A stretch of 29,292 nucleotides of DNA. Origin: a bacterium. Lineage in GTDB: Bacteria > CAIWAD01. Below the pieces are notes generated by a model. That model ran no database searches. It saw only the letters and a list, made by a program, of their open reading frames with translations, and had not been told where the DNA came from. This document shows positions 16,418 through 24,497 of the stretch, piece by piece (within the stretch, counting starts at the first letter, position 1; the number at the start of each line of letters is the position of its first letter). The stretch covers positions 1 through 29,292 of the forward strand of contig JAUIFJ010000036.1 in NCBI GenBank assembly GCA_030429345.1, written 5' to 3'. A program made the position numbers and the translations under genes.

Positions 16418-19396
16418 ATGCATCGCGGCTCATTCGACTTGATCGCCGGGTTCCAGAATCTCATTCAGCGTCGTGTCAACGACATCCTGCTGGTGGCCAG
16501 CGCCTACGACTCCTTCATCCTGGCCCAGGACGGGCAGCTGCAGGACCTGATCCTCAGCGAGTTCGTCAACATGAACCTGTATCACGCCCCCAAGATCACC
16601 CAGGTCTCGCGCGCCAGCCGCGCCCTGGGCATGCTGACCCGCAGCGTGCGCTCGCCGAAGGCCAAGGCGCCGGGCACCGACCTGGTGCTGATGACGACCA
16701 ATGTGGGCGACATGCATGTGCTGGAATTCGCCCGCAGCCTGCGTCTTTCGGGCGTCAAGGTCCCGATCATCCTGCTGACCTACGACAACCGTGAACTGGA
16801 GGAGCTGCTCGAACGCCCGGAAATGGAGTTCATCGACCAGGTCTTCGTCTGGCAGGGGGATTTCCGCATCCTGCTGGCCATCGTCAAGTACGTGGAGGAC
16901 TACTGGAACCTGGAGCACGACAGCAAGGTGATGGGCGTGCAGACCATCCTGCTGATCGAGGACAACATTCGTTTCTATTCCAGCTTCCTGCCCAACATCT
17001 ATACGGAAGTGGTCAAGCAGAGCCAGCGGCTGATTTTCGACGGCCTCAACCTGGCGCACCGCATGCTGCGGCAGAAGGCGCGTCCCAAGATCCTGTTGTG
17101 CACGGACTACGACCAGGCCTGGAGCTTCTTCGAGCGCTACAGCGATTCGATTCTCGGCGTGATCACCGACCTGGAGTATCCCCGCGGCGGCGTCTCGCTG
17201 CCGGATGCCGGCGCGCTCTTCGCGACAGCCGTGCGCGAGCGCTTCCCCGACATGCCGGTGATGATCCAGAGCGGCCAGGTCCGCGTGCTCGAGTACGCGG
17301 ACAGCCTGGGAGTGGCCGTGGCGCACAAGGATTCACCGACCCTGCTCAAGGAGCTGCGGACCTTCATGCAGGAAAACTTCGGCTTCGGCGATTTCGTTTT
17401 CCGTGATCCAACGGGAGCCGAGCTGGCCCGCGCCCGCGACCTGCAGACCATGGAGCGGATCCTGACAGGGATCCCCGACGAGACCCTGGTGCAGCACGCC
17501 TCCCGGGACCACTTCAGCAAGTGGCTCAAGGCGCGCACGGAGTTCGGCCTGGCCCGCAAGCTGCAGGCCCGCAAGGTGGACGGCTATGCCAGCGTCGACG
17601 AGCTGCGCGAGGACCTGATCGCCTGCATCCGTAATTTCCGCCTCGACCGCACCCGCGGCGTAGTGGCGGAATTCAACACCGAGACCTTCGACCCGACCAA
17701 TTCCTTCGCCCAGATCGGCCAGGGCTCGATGGGCGGCAAGGCGCGCGGCCTGAGCTTCGTGAGGCACCTGCTCAACCTCAACGAGGCCTGGAACAGCGTC
17801 GAGGGCGTGCGCATCCGGATTCCTCCCGCCGTGGCGCTCAACACGGGAGTCTTCGAGGACTTCATGGAGCAGAACGGCCTGCTCGAGTTTGCCATCAACG
17901 AAAACGACGACCAGGAAATTCGCCGCCGCTTCCTGGAGGCCGCCTTTCCCGAGCAGTACCTGGACAGCCTGCGGGCCCTGGTGCAGCTGATGGACTACCC
18001 CCTGGCCGTCCGCAGCTCGAGCCTGCTGGAAGACAGCCAGTACCAGCCCTTCGCCGGCATCTACACCACCTGCATGCTGCCCAACAGCAACTACGATCCC
18101 GAGATCCGCCTGGAGTACCTGCTGCGCGCGATTCGCACCGTATACGCCAGCACCTACAGCCGCATCGCCAAGGCCTACATCGACTCGACGCCCTACCGCC
18201 TGGAAGAGGAGAAGATGGGCGTGCTGATCCAGCAGCTGATCGGCCACAGGCACGGCGACCGCTATTATCCCAGCATGGCCGGCGTGGCGCGCAGCTGGAA
18301 CTTCTACCCCAGCGGTCCCATGCAGTCCGAGGACGGAGTGGCCAACGTGGTGCTGGGACTTGGCCGCATGGTGGTGCAGGGCGGAAACTCGCTGCGCTTC
18401 TGCCCCGTATACCCCAAGCAGCAGAGCCAGTTCGGCAACGTGCGCGACTATCTGGATTACACGCAGAAAAAATTCTATGCCCTGGACCTGGGCCCTGCGG
18501 GCGAGGGCGTGGTCGGCGACGACGACCTGCCGTCCTACCGCATCAGCGAAGCGGAAAAGGACGGCACGCTGGCGCCCATGGCCAGCACCTTTTCTCCGGA
18601 GAACAATGCCGTATACGACGGCCTCAGCCGGCGCGGCGCACGGCTCGTGACCTTTGCCCCGATTCTCAAGCACGACCTCTTCCCGCTCCCCGAAGCTCTG
18701 AAGAAGGTGCTCGGCCTGGGGGCGAGGGGCATGAGCCGTCCGGTGGAGATCGAGTTCGCCGCCGACCTGTGCGGCGAGGACACTCCGGAGTTCTGCATCG
18801 TGCAGATGCGCCCGCTGGTGCTGACACGGGAAGTGGAGGAGATCGACTGGCAGGCCCTGGAAGGCAAGGCGATTCTCTGCCGCAGCGACAAGGTGCTCGG
18901 CGCGGGGCGAAAACGCCTGCACGACGTGATCTGCATCGACTACGATCGCTACGAACGCAAGAACAGCCAGGAAGCGGCCCGCGAAGTGGGCAGGCTCAAC
19001 GAGAAACTGCGCCGCGAAAAGCGGCCCTACCTGCTGATCGGTGTCGGACGTTGGGGCTCCAGCGACCCATGGCTGGGCATTCCGGTCAGCTGGGACCAGA
19101 TCAACGGCGCGCACGTGATCATCGAATCGGGGTTCCGCGATTTCGTTGTCACGCCTTCGCAGGGCTCGCATTTCTTCCAGAACCTGAGCAGCCTGGGCAT
19201 CGGCTACTTCACCGTCAATCCGGAAGAGGGCGACGGCGAACTGGACTGGAAAGCCCTGATGGCTCACGAGGCGGAAGAGAGCCTCGAGTTCGCCCGCCAC
19301 CTGCGCTTCGAGCAGGCCCTGGATATTCGCATGGACGGGCGACGCGGAGCAGGTGTCGTGCTCTTTGGCGAAGAAGAGGAAGGGGCGGATGCATGA
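16418..19396 (+). CDS. Receiver-domain protein with PEP synthase-like ATP-binding domain
   Basis: A 992-residue protein. The N-terminus has two receiver-like folds: the first (about 20-170) lacks the phospho-acceptor (DLVLMTTN), while the second (about 175-335) keeps Glu181-Asp182, Asp251 (ITDLEYP) and Lys304. Residues about 425-800 resemble the PEP/pyruvate-binding, ATP-grasp-like domain of PEP synthase and pyruvate phosphate dikinase: QGSMGGKARG with Lys441, AVRSSSLLED with Arg532, GVANVVLGLG and a closing IVQMRPL. The mobile phosphohistidine domain and the PEP barrel are absent; a distinct C-terminal region (GRWGSSDPW, TPSQGSHFFQNL) takes their place. It is thus not an ordinary PEP synthase. 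A phosphoryl-transfer role controlled by phosphorylation is inferred. AGGAGGAAG precedes the ATG. The stop overlaps the next gene by four bases. Confidence 0.9.
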   Translation: MHRGSFDLIAGFQNLIQRRVNDILLVASAYDSFILAQDGQLQDLILSEFVNMNLYHAPKITQVSRASRALGMLTRSVRSPKAKAPGTDLVLMTTNVGDMHVLEFARSLRLSGVKVPIILLTYDNRELEELLERPEMEFIDQVFVWQGDFRILLAIVKYVEDYWNLEHDSKVMGVQTILLIEDNIRFYSSFLPNIYTEVVKQSQRLIFDGLNLAHRMLRQKARPKILLCTDYDQAWSFFERYSDSILGVITDLEYPRGGVSLPDAGALFATAVRERFPDMPVMIQSGQVRVLEYADSLGVAVAHKDSPTLLKELRTFMQENFGFGDFVFRDPTGAELARARDLQTMERILTGIPDETLVQHASRDHFSKWLKARTEFGLARKLQARKVDGYASVDELREDLIACIRNFRLDRTRGVVAEFNTETFDPTNSFAQIGQGSMGGKARGLSFVRHLLNLNEAWNSVEGVRIRIPPAVALNTGVFEDFMEQNGLLEFAINENDDQEIRRRFLEAAFPEQYLDSLRALVQLMDYPLAVRSSSLLEDSQYQPFAGIYTTCMLPNSNYDPEIRLEYLLRAIRTVYASTYSRIAKAYIDSTPYRLEEEKMGVLIQQLIGHRHGDRYYPSMAGVARSWNFYPSGPMQSEDGVANVVLGLGRMVVQGGNSLRFCPVYPKQQSQFGNVRDYLDYTQKKFYALDLGPAGEGVVGDDDLPSYRISEAEKDGTLAPMASTFSPENNAVYDGLSRRGARLVTFAPILKHDLFPLPEALKKVLGLGARGMSRPVEIEFAADLCGEDTPEFCIVQMRPLVLTREVEEIDWQALEGKAILCRSDKVLGAGRKRLHDVICIDYDRYERKNSQEAAREVGRLNEKLRREKRPYLLIGVGRWGSSDPWLGIPVSWDQINGAHVIIESGFRDFVVTPSQGSHFFQNLSSLGIGYFTVNPEEGDGELDWKALMAHEAEESLEFARHLRFEQALDIRMDGRRGAGVVLFGEEEEGADA

Positions 19397-20148
19397 ATCC
19401 GGAGCTTCGATTGTCCAGCCACGCCGACGACCCCACATGGGAGCCGCGCGAGCAGGAACACGCTGCCCGCTGCTGGGACCGCTTCATGCTGGAGGATCCC
19501 CTGGCCAGCCGCTACTGGGGACGCCTCTTCAGCGATTTCCCGGACTGCCAGTTCGCCCTCTTCGAAGGGGATCGTCTGCTGGCGATCGGCAACTGCCTGC
19601 CGCTGGATCCGGAGTGTGACACACAGGCGCTTCCCGGCGAGGGCTGGGACTGGGCGCTGGAAAAAGGCTTCCTGGACCTTGAGGCGGGCCGGGCTCCGCG
19701 ACTGCTCTGCGCTTTGGCGGTCAGCATCCTTCCCGAAGCGCGCGGGCGGGGACTCAGCGCGCGCATGATCCGGGCCATGGGGGAGATCGGAGTCCGCCGC
19801 GGCCTGCCGGCCCTGATCGCCCCCGTCCGCCCCAGCCGCAAGGCCGAATGTCCCCGCATGCCGATGGAGGCCTACCTGCGCCGTGTGACAGACGAGGGGC
19901 TGAGCGTCGACCCCTGGATTCGCGTGCACCAGCGCCTGGGCGGCAGGGTGCTTTCGGTCTGCGGGCAGAGCATGCGCATTCCGGGGAGCCTGGAGAATTG
20001 GCGGGAGTGGACCGGCCTGCCCTTCCCGCCGGGCGAGGAGGAGGTGCTCGTTCCGGGAGCACTGGCGCCCGTGCGCGTGGATCACGCGCGAAACGAAGCC
20101 CTGTACACCGAGCCCAATGTCTGGATGCTGCACGACCTTGGCGGATGA
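19393..20148 (+). CDS. GNAT-family N-acetyltransferase
   Basis: A 251-residue protein with the acetyl-CoA-binding motif A of GNAT enzymes at 108-126 (LAVSILPEARGRGLSARMI), where the R-G-x-G loop holds the pyrophosphate. The rest is not close to any member recognised by eye, and the acceptor substrate is unknown. The ATG overlaps the stop of the receiver/PEP-synthase-like gene (ATGA), so the two are translationally coupled and probably act in one process. It is convergent with the citrate synthase gene, which it faces across a bidirectional terminator. Assignment to GNAT rests mainly on motif A and size. Confidence 0.83.
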   Translation: MNPELRLSSHADDPTWEPREQEHAARCWDRFMLEDPLASRYWGRLFSDFPDCQFALFEGDRLLAIGNCLPLDPECDTQALPGEGWDWALEKGFLDLEAGRAPRLLCALAVSILPEARGRGLSARMIRAMGEIGVRRGLPALIAPVRPSRKAECPRMPMEAYLRRVTDEGLSVDPWIRVHQRLGGRVLSVCGQSMRIPGSLENWREWTGLPFPPGEEEVLVPGALAPVRVDHARNEALYTEPNVWMLHDLGG

Positions 20149-20162
20149 CGGCCCGGGGAGGA

Positions 20163-20286
20163 AGGAGTTCTCGCCCAGAGACGCTGAGGAGCAGAGACGC
20201 AGGGAAGTGTAAAAGAAAAAGGGGTGCAGCCATGCTGCACCCCTTGCTTTCTCTGCGCCTCCGAGTCTCCGCGTGAGTCTCTTCGG
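20163..20286. repeat. Inverted repeat arms enclosing a terminator
   Basis: Left arm (about 20168-20205, with GCCCAGAGACGCTGAGGAGC) and right arm (about 20249-20286, with GCGCCTCCGAGTCTCCGCGT) are imperfect reverse complements. Both consist of short cagagacgc/ctccg-like units. Between them is a bidirectional terminator. The layout matches the element at 26085-26224, although the sequence variant differs. Confidence 0.65.
20211..20250. terminator. Bidirectional terminator between GNAT and citrate synthase genes
   Basis: A perfect 10-base-pair stem, GGGGTGCAGC with loop CAT, is at 20221-20243. It is preceded by AAAAGAAAAA and followed by TTGCTTT, so it offers a U-tract on each strand. The neighbours are convergent, as expected for a shared terminator. 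Confidence 0.88.
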
Positions 20287-20288
20287 AA

Positions 20289-21590
20289 CTACTTGACCTG
20301 CTCGAGCAGCCAGTCCGTGGTGACGCTCTTGGGACGTTCCAGCGGGAAGCCCAGGGCCCGGCTCCAGACCAGGTTGCACAGAACGCCCATGGCGCGGCTG
20401 ACGCCGAAGAGCACGGTGTAGAAGTCGTACTGGTCGACGCCGAAGTGGACCAGCAGGCATCCGCTGTGGCTGTCCACGTTGGGCCAGGGATTCTTGGTCT
20501 TGCCGTGCTCGGACAGAACGCGCGGGGCGACATTGAAGAGCATGCTGACCAGCTTGAAGAGCGGGTCTTCCGGCAGGTACTCCAGGGCGAATTCGCGCTG
20601 CGCCATGTAGCGCGGGTCGGTCTTGCGCAGGACGGCGTGGCCGAAGCCGGGGATCACCTGGCCGGCGTTGAGCGTGTCCCAGAGGGCTTTTTCGAGCTGT
20701 TCTTCCGTGGGGACCTCGACGCCCATCTGCTCGCGCAGGTTCTGGATCCAGCGCAGTACTTCCTGGTTGGCCAGTCCGTGCAGCGGGCCGGCGAGGCCAT
20801 TGATGCCGGCGGCCAGCGAGAGGAAGGGGTCGGTCAGGGCGCTGCCCACCAGGTGGGTCGTGTGAGCGCTGACATTGCCCGCCTCGTGGTCGCTGTGGAT
20901 CACCATGTACAGGCGCATCAACTTCTTGAAATTGGCATTCTCGACGCCCATCATGTGAGCGAAGTTGCCGGCCCAGTCCAGGCTCTCGTCGGGGCCGATG
21001 TGCTTGCCGTCGAAATACTTGTGGCGGTAGATATGGCTGGCCAGCACCGGCAGCTGAGCCATGATGGTCATGGTGTCCTCGAAGGCCGGCTCCCAGTATT
21101 CCTCCTTGCGCATGCCCTGCTGGTAGCGCTTGGCGAACTCGCTTTCGGTCTGCATCGCCCCGATGCCGACGGTCAGCATGGTCATGGGGTGCGTGTCGAC
21201 GGGAAGACTGTCGACGGCCTTGCGCACATGGTCCGGCAATTCACTGCGCTTGCGCAGTTCGGCGGTCACTTCGTCGGCCTGTTCCTGGCTCGGCACATCG
21301 CCGGTCATCAACAGCCAGAGCAGGGCTTCGGGAAGGGGTTCGGTGCCATTGGGCACCTTGGGCAGGCGCTCGCGGCATTCGGGAATCGTCAGCCCGCGGA
21401 AGCGGATGCCTTCCAGTGGATCGAGGGCGCTGATGTCGGAAACCATGCATTTGACACTACGCATGCCGCCCAGCGCCTGGGCAACCGTCACCTCTCCGAT
21501 CACCTTGTCTCCGTGTTCCTTGCGCAGGCTGGCTACCCGCTCGCGCATGGGTCCGATTTTCTCGGCCAGGGCAGATTTAAGGCTGAACAT
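20289..21590 (-). CDS. gltA: Citrate synthase, eukaryotic (mitochondrial-like) type
   Basis: The 433-residue enzyme condenses acetyl-CoA with oxaloacetate. Catalytic residues are His271 in GLAGPLHGL, His318 in PGFGHAVL and Asp373 in NVDSHSG. Long stretches such as HSDHEAGNVSAHTTHLVGSA and LRKTDPRYMAQREFAL are nearly those of the mitochondrial enzyme and unlike the E. coli hexameric type. Eukaryote-like citrate synthases are known from some bacteria, for example Geobacteraceae. This form is normally a dimer without NADH inhibition, which would be expected here. ATG at 21590 with AAAGGAG upstream, and an extended -10 promoter about 45 bases before it. The gene stands alone and ends at a shared bidirectional terminator. 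Confidence 0.98.
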   Translation of the reverse strand: MFSLKSALAEKIGPMRERVASLRKEHGDKVIGEVTVAQALGGMRSVKCMVSDISALDPLEGIRFRGLTIPECRERLPKVPNGTEPLPEALLWLLMTGDVPSQEQADEVTAELRKRSELPDHVRKAVDSLPVDTHPMTMLTVGIGAMQTESEFAKRYQQGMRKEEYWEPAFEDTMTIMAQLPVLASHIYRHKYFDGKHIGPDESLDWAGNFAHMMGVENANFKKLMRLYMVIHSDHEAGNVSAHTTHLVGSALTDPFLSLAAGINGLAGPLHGLANQEVLRWIQNLREQMGVEVPTEEQLEKALWDTLNAGQVIPGFGHAVLRKTDPRYMAQREFALEYLPEDPLFKLVSMLFNVAPRVLSEHGKTKNPWPNVDSHSGCLLVHFGVDQYDFYTVLFGVSRAMGVLCNLVWSRALGFPLERPKSVTTDWLLEQVK

Positions 21591-21634
21591 CTTGGAGCTC
21601 CTTTATGCGAGGGAAAGAGAAATAGTCGGGAATA

Positions 21635-21643
21635 ATTCTACCA
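21635..21643 (-). promoter_or_regulatory. Extended -10 promoter element of gltA
   Basis: On the minus strand the sequence reads TGGTAGAAT: a TAGAAT hexamer, five of six matches to TATAAT, with a TGn extension. No good -35 box lies 16-18 bases upstream, which fits an extended -10 promoter. It is in an AT-rich pocket about 45 bases before the start codon. Confidence 0.45.
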
Positions 21644-21890
21644 CGAATCTCCCGATCGAAACTAGGTGTTTCGCCCAGCATTTGCAAGGTGACACAGCTT
21701 TGGCAAGCGCTGCGGAGATCTTTCCGGAAGGCGGATTGCCGAAGGCGCCGCCCCGAAGCGCTTCCTGCCGGTCCTTTCCTGTCTTTTGCCGGACAAGCAG
21801 CGAAGCCGTCTTCCAGAAAGAGCTTGGATCGAATGACGCCAGTGCATACCATAGTGGATTGTCAGGTCCGCCCGACACTGTCGTCTGCAA

Positions 21891-21902
21891 AACTCCGGAG
21901 TT
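21891..21902. promoter_or_regulatory. Palindrome over the subtilase ribosome-binding site
   Basis: AACTCCGGAGTT is a perfect 12-base palindrome that contains the GGAG Shine-Dalgarno core, ending six bases before the ATG of the first subtilase. It could be a protein operator, or hide the site in an mRNA dimer or weak hairpin. Chance occurrence is possible. Confidence 0.35.
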
Positions 21903-21908
21903 GAATTC

Positions 21909-24482
21909 ATGCACCGTCTTCTCGTGGGCGCCCTGGGCGTCCTGTGCCTGTCCCATTCCCTGCTTGCCCGTGATCCGGGCACGACCCCCGCAGATCCTTC
22001 CCGCGCCCTGGTCCGCTTCGAAGCCGGCCTGGACGCCTCGCAGATCCGCCTTTCCCTGGACGCGGGGCTCTTCGAGCTGGAACGGCCTCTCTACCGCCGG
22101 CTCAATGTCTGGTCCGTGGCCATCGGGGAAGGGTTGCCCCTGGCAGATGCCCTGCGCCTGCTGGAGGCGGGGCCTGGCGTGGTCTACGCCCAGGCGGATC
22201 ATTTCATCGAAAAGCGCGAGACCGAACCCGATGATCCCCAGTACGGCAGCCAGTGGGGCTGGGAAACCATCGACGCGGCCCTGGCCTGGGACCTGGGCAC
22301 AGGCGGCACGGACGCGCAGGGCAACGAGATCGTCGTTGCCGTCTGCGACGGCGGCATCGACCTGAACCACGCCGACCTGCAGGACAACCTCTGGAGCAAT
22401 CCCGGCGAGATCCCCGGCAACGGCCAGGACGACGACGGCAACGGCTACGTGGACGACGTCAACGGCTGGGACGCCTACGGCGACGACGGCAGCATTCCCG
22501 GCGATAACCACGGCACCCATGTTGCCGGCACCACGGGCGCGGTCAGCAACAACGCCCTGGGCGTCGCCGGCTGCAACTGGGATGTTCAGATCATGATCGT
22601 CGCCAACAGCAGCGGGCAGACCTCGATCGCCACCCTGGGCTACGGCTACGTGGCCGACCTGAAGGAGGACTGGATCAACAGCGGAGGCACGGAAGGCGCC
22701 AACGTGGTGGTGACCAATTCCTCTTTCGGCGTCAACCAGGGGGACTGCGAATCCGGCAGCTATCCCTTGTGGAACGACCTCTTCAACGACATGGGCCTGC
22801 TGGGCATTCTCAGCTGCGGGGCGACGGCCAATGCGGGCTGGAACATCGACCAGGTGGGCGATGTGCCGACCGGCTGTTCCAGCGACTACCTGATCTCGGT
22901 GACCAACACGACCTCGGCGGATGTCCGCAACAGTGGCGCCGGGTATGGCGCGACCACCATTGACCTGGGTGCGCCGGGTACGGGAGTCCTGTCCACCACC
23001 TCCGGCAGTGCCTATGGCACCCTGAGCGGCACTTCCATGGCCACGCCGCATGTGGCGGGCGCTGTGGCCTTCCTGCACAGCGTAGGCAGCCCTTCCTTCG
23101 CGGCCCTTAGCCAGACAGACCCTGGCGCCGCGGCCCTGCTTGTCAAGCAGTGGATCCTGGAGGGCACGGATCCCCTGGAGGATCTGCAGGGCGACTGTGT
23201 CAGCGGGGGACGACTCAATCTCTTCCAGTCGGCCCAGCTGGCGCAGGCCTTCAGCAGCGGTGCCCTGCCCGAACTGGAACTGGACAACGCCGCCCTGGAG
23301 CTGGAACTGTTTCCCGGCGCTTCACAGCTGACTGTGCGAAGCATCACCAATGCCGGCGAGCCGGAAAGCCTTCTTGAGTGGAGCGCCCAGGTCCTGCCGG
23401 CCGCCGAGGGGCGGGACATGAGCGGCTCGAGCCTGGTGGCCGATCTCAATACCTATGTGGGTGGAATCGTGGAGATCCAGTTCACAGCCAGCAATGCCAG
23501 CCCCGACGACGAGTGGATCAGCGAGGTCCGCATCGAGCTCCCGGCGGGGGTCGGCCTGGTGGACGCGGATCCCATGGCCAACAGCGGCGAAGGCGAAGAC
23601 CTGGTCTGGGACGGAAACACCCAGAGCGGCCTGCTGGTCTGGGAAGATCCCGACGGTTCCTGGGGCGAGATCCGCCCGGAGCAGACCGCCACGGGCAGCG
23701 CCCGGCTGGATTTCAGCGGCGTGGCCGGAACGGTCGCCCTGTCCTGGACGATCCAGGGAGACGATTTCGGCGGCGAGCCGCATGCGACCAGCGGGGACAT
23801 CCTGCTTGATCCTTCCGGCCCCCTGGTGGCGATGCTGGGACCGGCCGGGGGCGCGGTCTGGAACATTGGCCAGGAAGTCAGCCTGCAGTGGGCGGCCAAC
23901 GAAAGCGATGGCGCCGCCGAGCTGGCGCTGAGCCGCGATGGCGGCATGAACTGGATCCTGATCGAGGACCAGCTGCCTTCATCCGGCAGCCTGGACTGGA
24001 CTGTCAGCGGGCCTCCCGGCACGGAAAGCCTGCTGCGCGTCCGGATTCCGGAGGATGAGCTGGAAGGTTTCTCCGGCCTCTTCGAGATCGCCCAGCCGCT
24101 GACCTGGCTCAGCCTGGATCCCGCGTCCGGCTCGCTGGGCGAAGGCGAGTCCCAGGACATCGAGTTGCTGGTGGATGCCGCCGGCCTCTTTCCCGGAAGC
24201 TACTCGGCCCGGGTCCTTGTCAGCAGCAACAACGGCACGCTGCAGTTGCCGGTCCTGCTGACCGTCCTGGAGGGCGGTTCGGGCATCGAGCTCAGCATTG
24301 AGCGCAGCGCCAACACGATCCTGCTGCAGTGGGATCCCCTGGCGGGCGCGGAAGCCTACCGTGTCGAATACGCCAGCGAGCCCGGCAGTCCCTGGCAGCT
24401 GCTGGAACTGACGACCACTACCGCGAGCACCGACTCGCTGATCCTGGGTCGCCGCATCTACCGGGTGGTGGCGATCGAATAA
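21909..24482 (+). CDS. Secreted subtilisin-like serine protease (S8) with long C-terminal beta domains
   Basis: An 857-residue protein with a signal peptide (1-20, ending SLLA), a propeptide (about 25-105) and an S8 catalytic domain (about 110-445). The triad is Asp147 (VCDGGID), His201 (NHGTHVAG) and Ser376 (GTSMATPHVAG); the oxyanion Asn is probably Asn308 in GATANAG. An acidic insert, DDDGNGYVDD, between Asp and His should bind calcium. Residues about 460-800 form several beta-sandwich modules, and the end (about 795-857) is fibronectin-III-like. No transmembrane anchor is seen. The protein is probably an extracellular scavenging protease. It sits directly ahead of a shorter paralogue with which it shares the layout of propeptide, catalytic domain and tail. 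GGAG site precedes the ATG. Confidence 0.95.
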   Translation: MHRLLVGALGVLCLSHSLLARDPGTTPADPSRALVRFEAGLDASQIRLSLDAGLFELERPLYRRLNVWSVAIGEGLPLADALRLLEAGPGVVYAQADHFIEKRETEPDDPQYGSQWGWETIDAALAWDLGTGGTDAQGNEIVVAVCDGGIDLNHADLQDNLWSNPGEIPGNGQDDDGNGYVDDVNGWDAYGDDGSIPGDNHGTHVAGTTGAVSNNALGVAGCNWDVQIMIVANSSGQTSIATLGYGYVADLKEDWINSGGTEGANVVVTNSSFGVNQGDCESGSYPLWNDLFNDMGLLGILSCGATANAGWNIDQVGDVPTGCSSDYLISVTNTTSADVRNSGAGYGATTIDLGAPGTGVLSTTSGSAYGTLSGTSMATPHVAGAVAFLHSVGSPSFAALSQTDPGAAALLVKQWILEGTDPLEDLQGDCVSGGRLNLFQSAQLAQAFSSGALPELELDNAALELELFPGASQLTVRSITNAGEPESLLEWSAQVLPAAEGRDMSGSSLVADLNTYVGGIVEIQFTASNASPDDEWISEVRIELPAGVGLVDADPMANSGEGEDLVWDGNTQSGLLVWEDPDGSWGEIRPEQTATGSARLDFSGVAGTVALSWTIQGDDFGGEPHATSGDILLDPSGPLVAMLGPAGGAVWNIGQEVSLQWAANESDGAAELALSRDGGMNWILIEDQLPSSGSLDWTVSGPPGTESLLRVRIPEDELEGFSGLFEIAQPLTWLSLDPASGSLGEGESQDIELLVDAAGLFPGSYSARVLVSSNNGTLQLPVLLTVLEGGSGIELSIERSANTILLQWDPLAGAEAYRVEYASEPGSPWQLLELTTTTASTDSLILGRRIYRVVAIE

Positions 24483-24485
24483 ATG

Positions 24486-24491
24486 AAGGAG
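24486..24491 (+). promoter_or_regulatory. Ribosome-binding site that fixes the second subtilase start
   Basis: AAGGAG lies six bases before the ATG at 24498. An earlier ATG at 24483, directly after the previous stop codon, has no such site and would put charged residues ahead of the signal peptide, so 24498 is preferred. Confidence 0.7.
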
Positions 24492-24497
24492 CGCGCC

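Larger units (their letters stand above)
21591..21908. other. Divergent intergenic region, citrate synthase / subtilase
   Basis: This 318-base gene-free stretch separates two divergent genes. It holds the likely gltA promoter on the minus strand, a weak sigma-70-like pair for the subtilase (TTGGAT, then TACCAT 17 bases later, around 21826-21855) and a 12-base palindrome just before the subtilase start. No RNA gene or convincing open frame with protein-like composition was seen. Confidence 0.5.

Noticed and set aside
17333-19438. 701-residue minus-strand open frame opposite the receiver/PEP-synthase-like gene
   Set aside because: Antisense shadow with His/Ala/Gly/Val-rich sequence and no ribosome site or domain.
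21603-23078. 491-residue minus-strand open frame across the gltA/subtilase gap
   Set aside because: Most of it is antisense to the subtilase catalytic domain; the rest covers the promoter region. No protein-like features.
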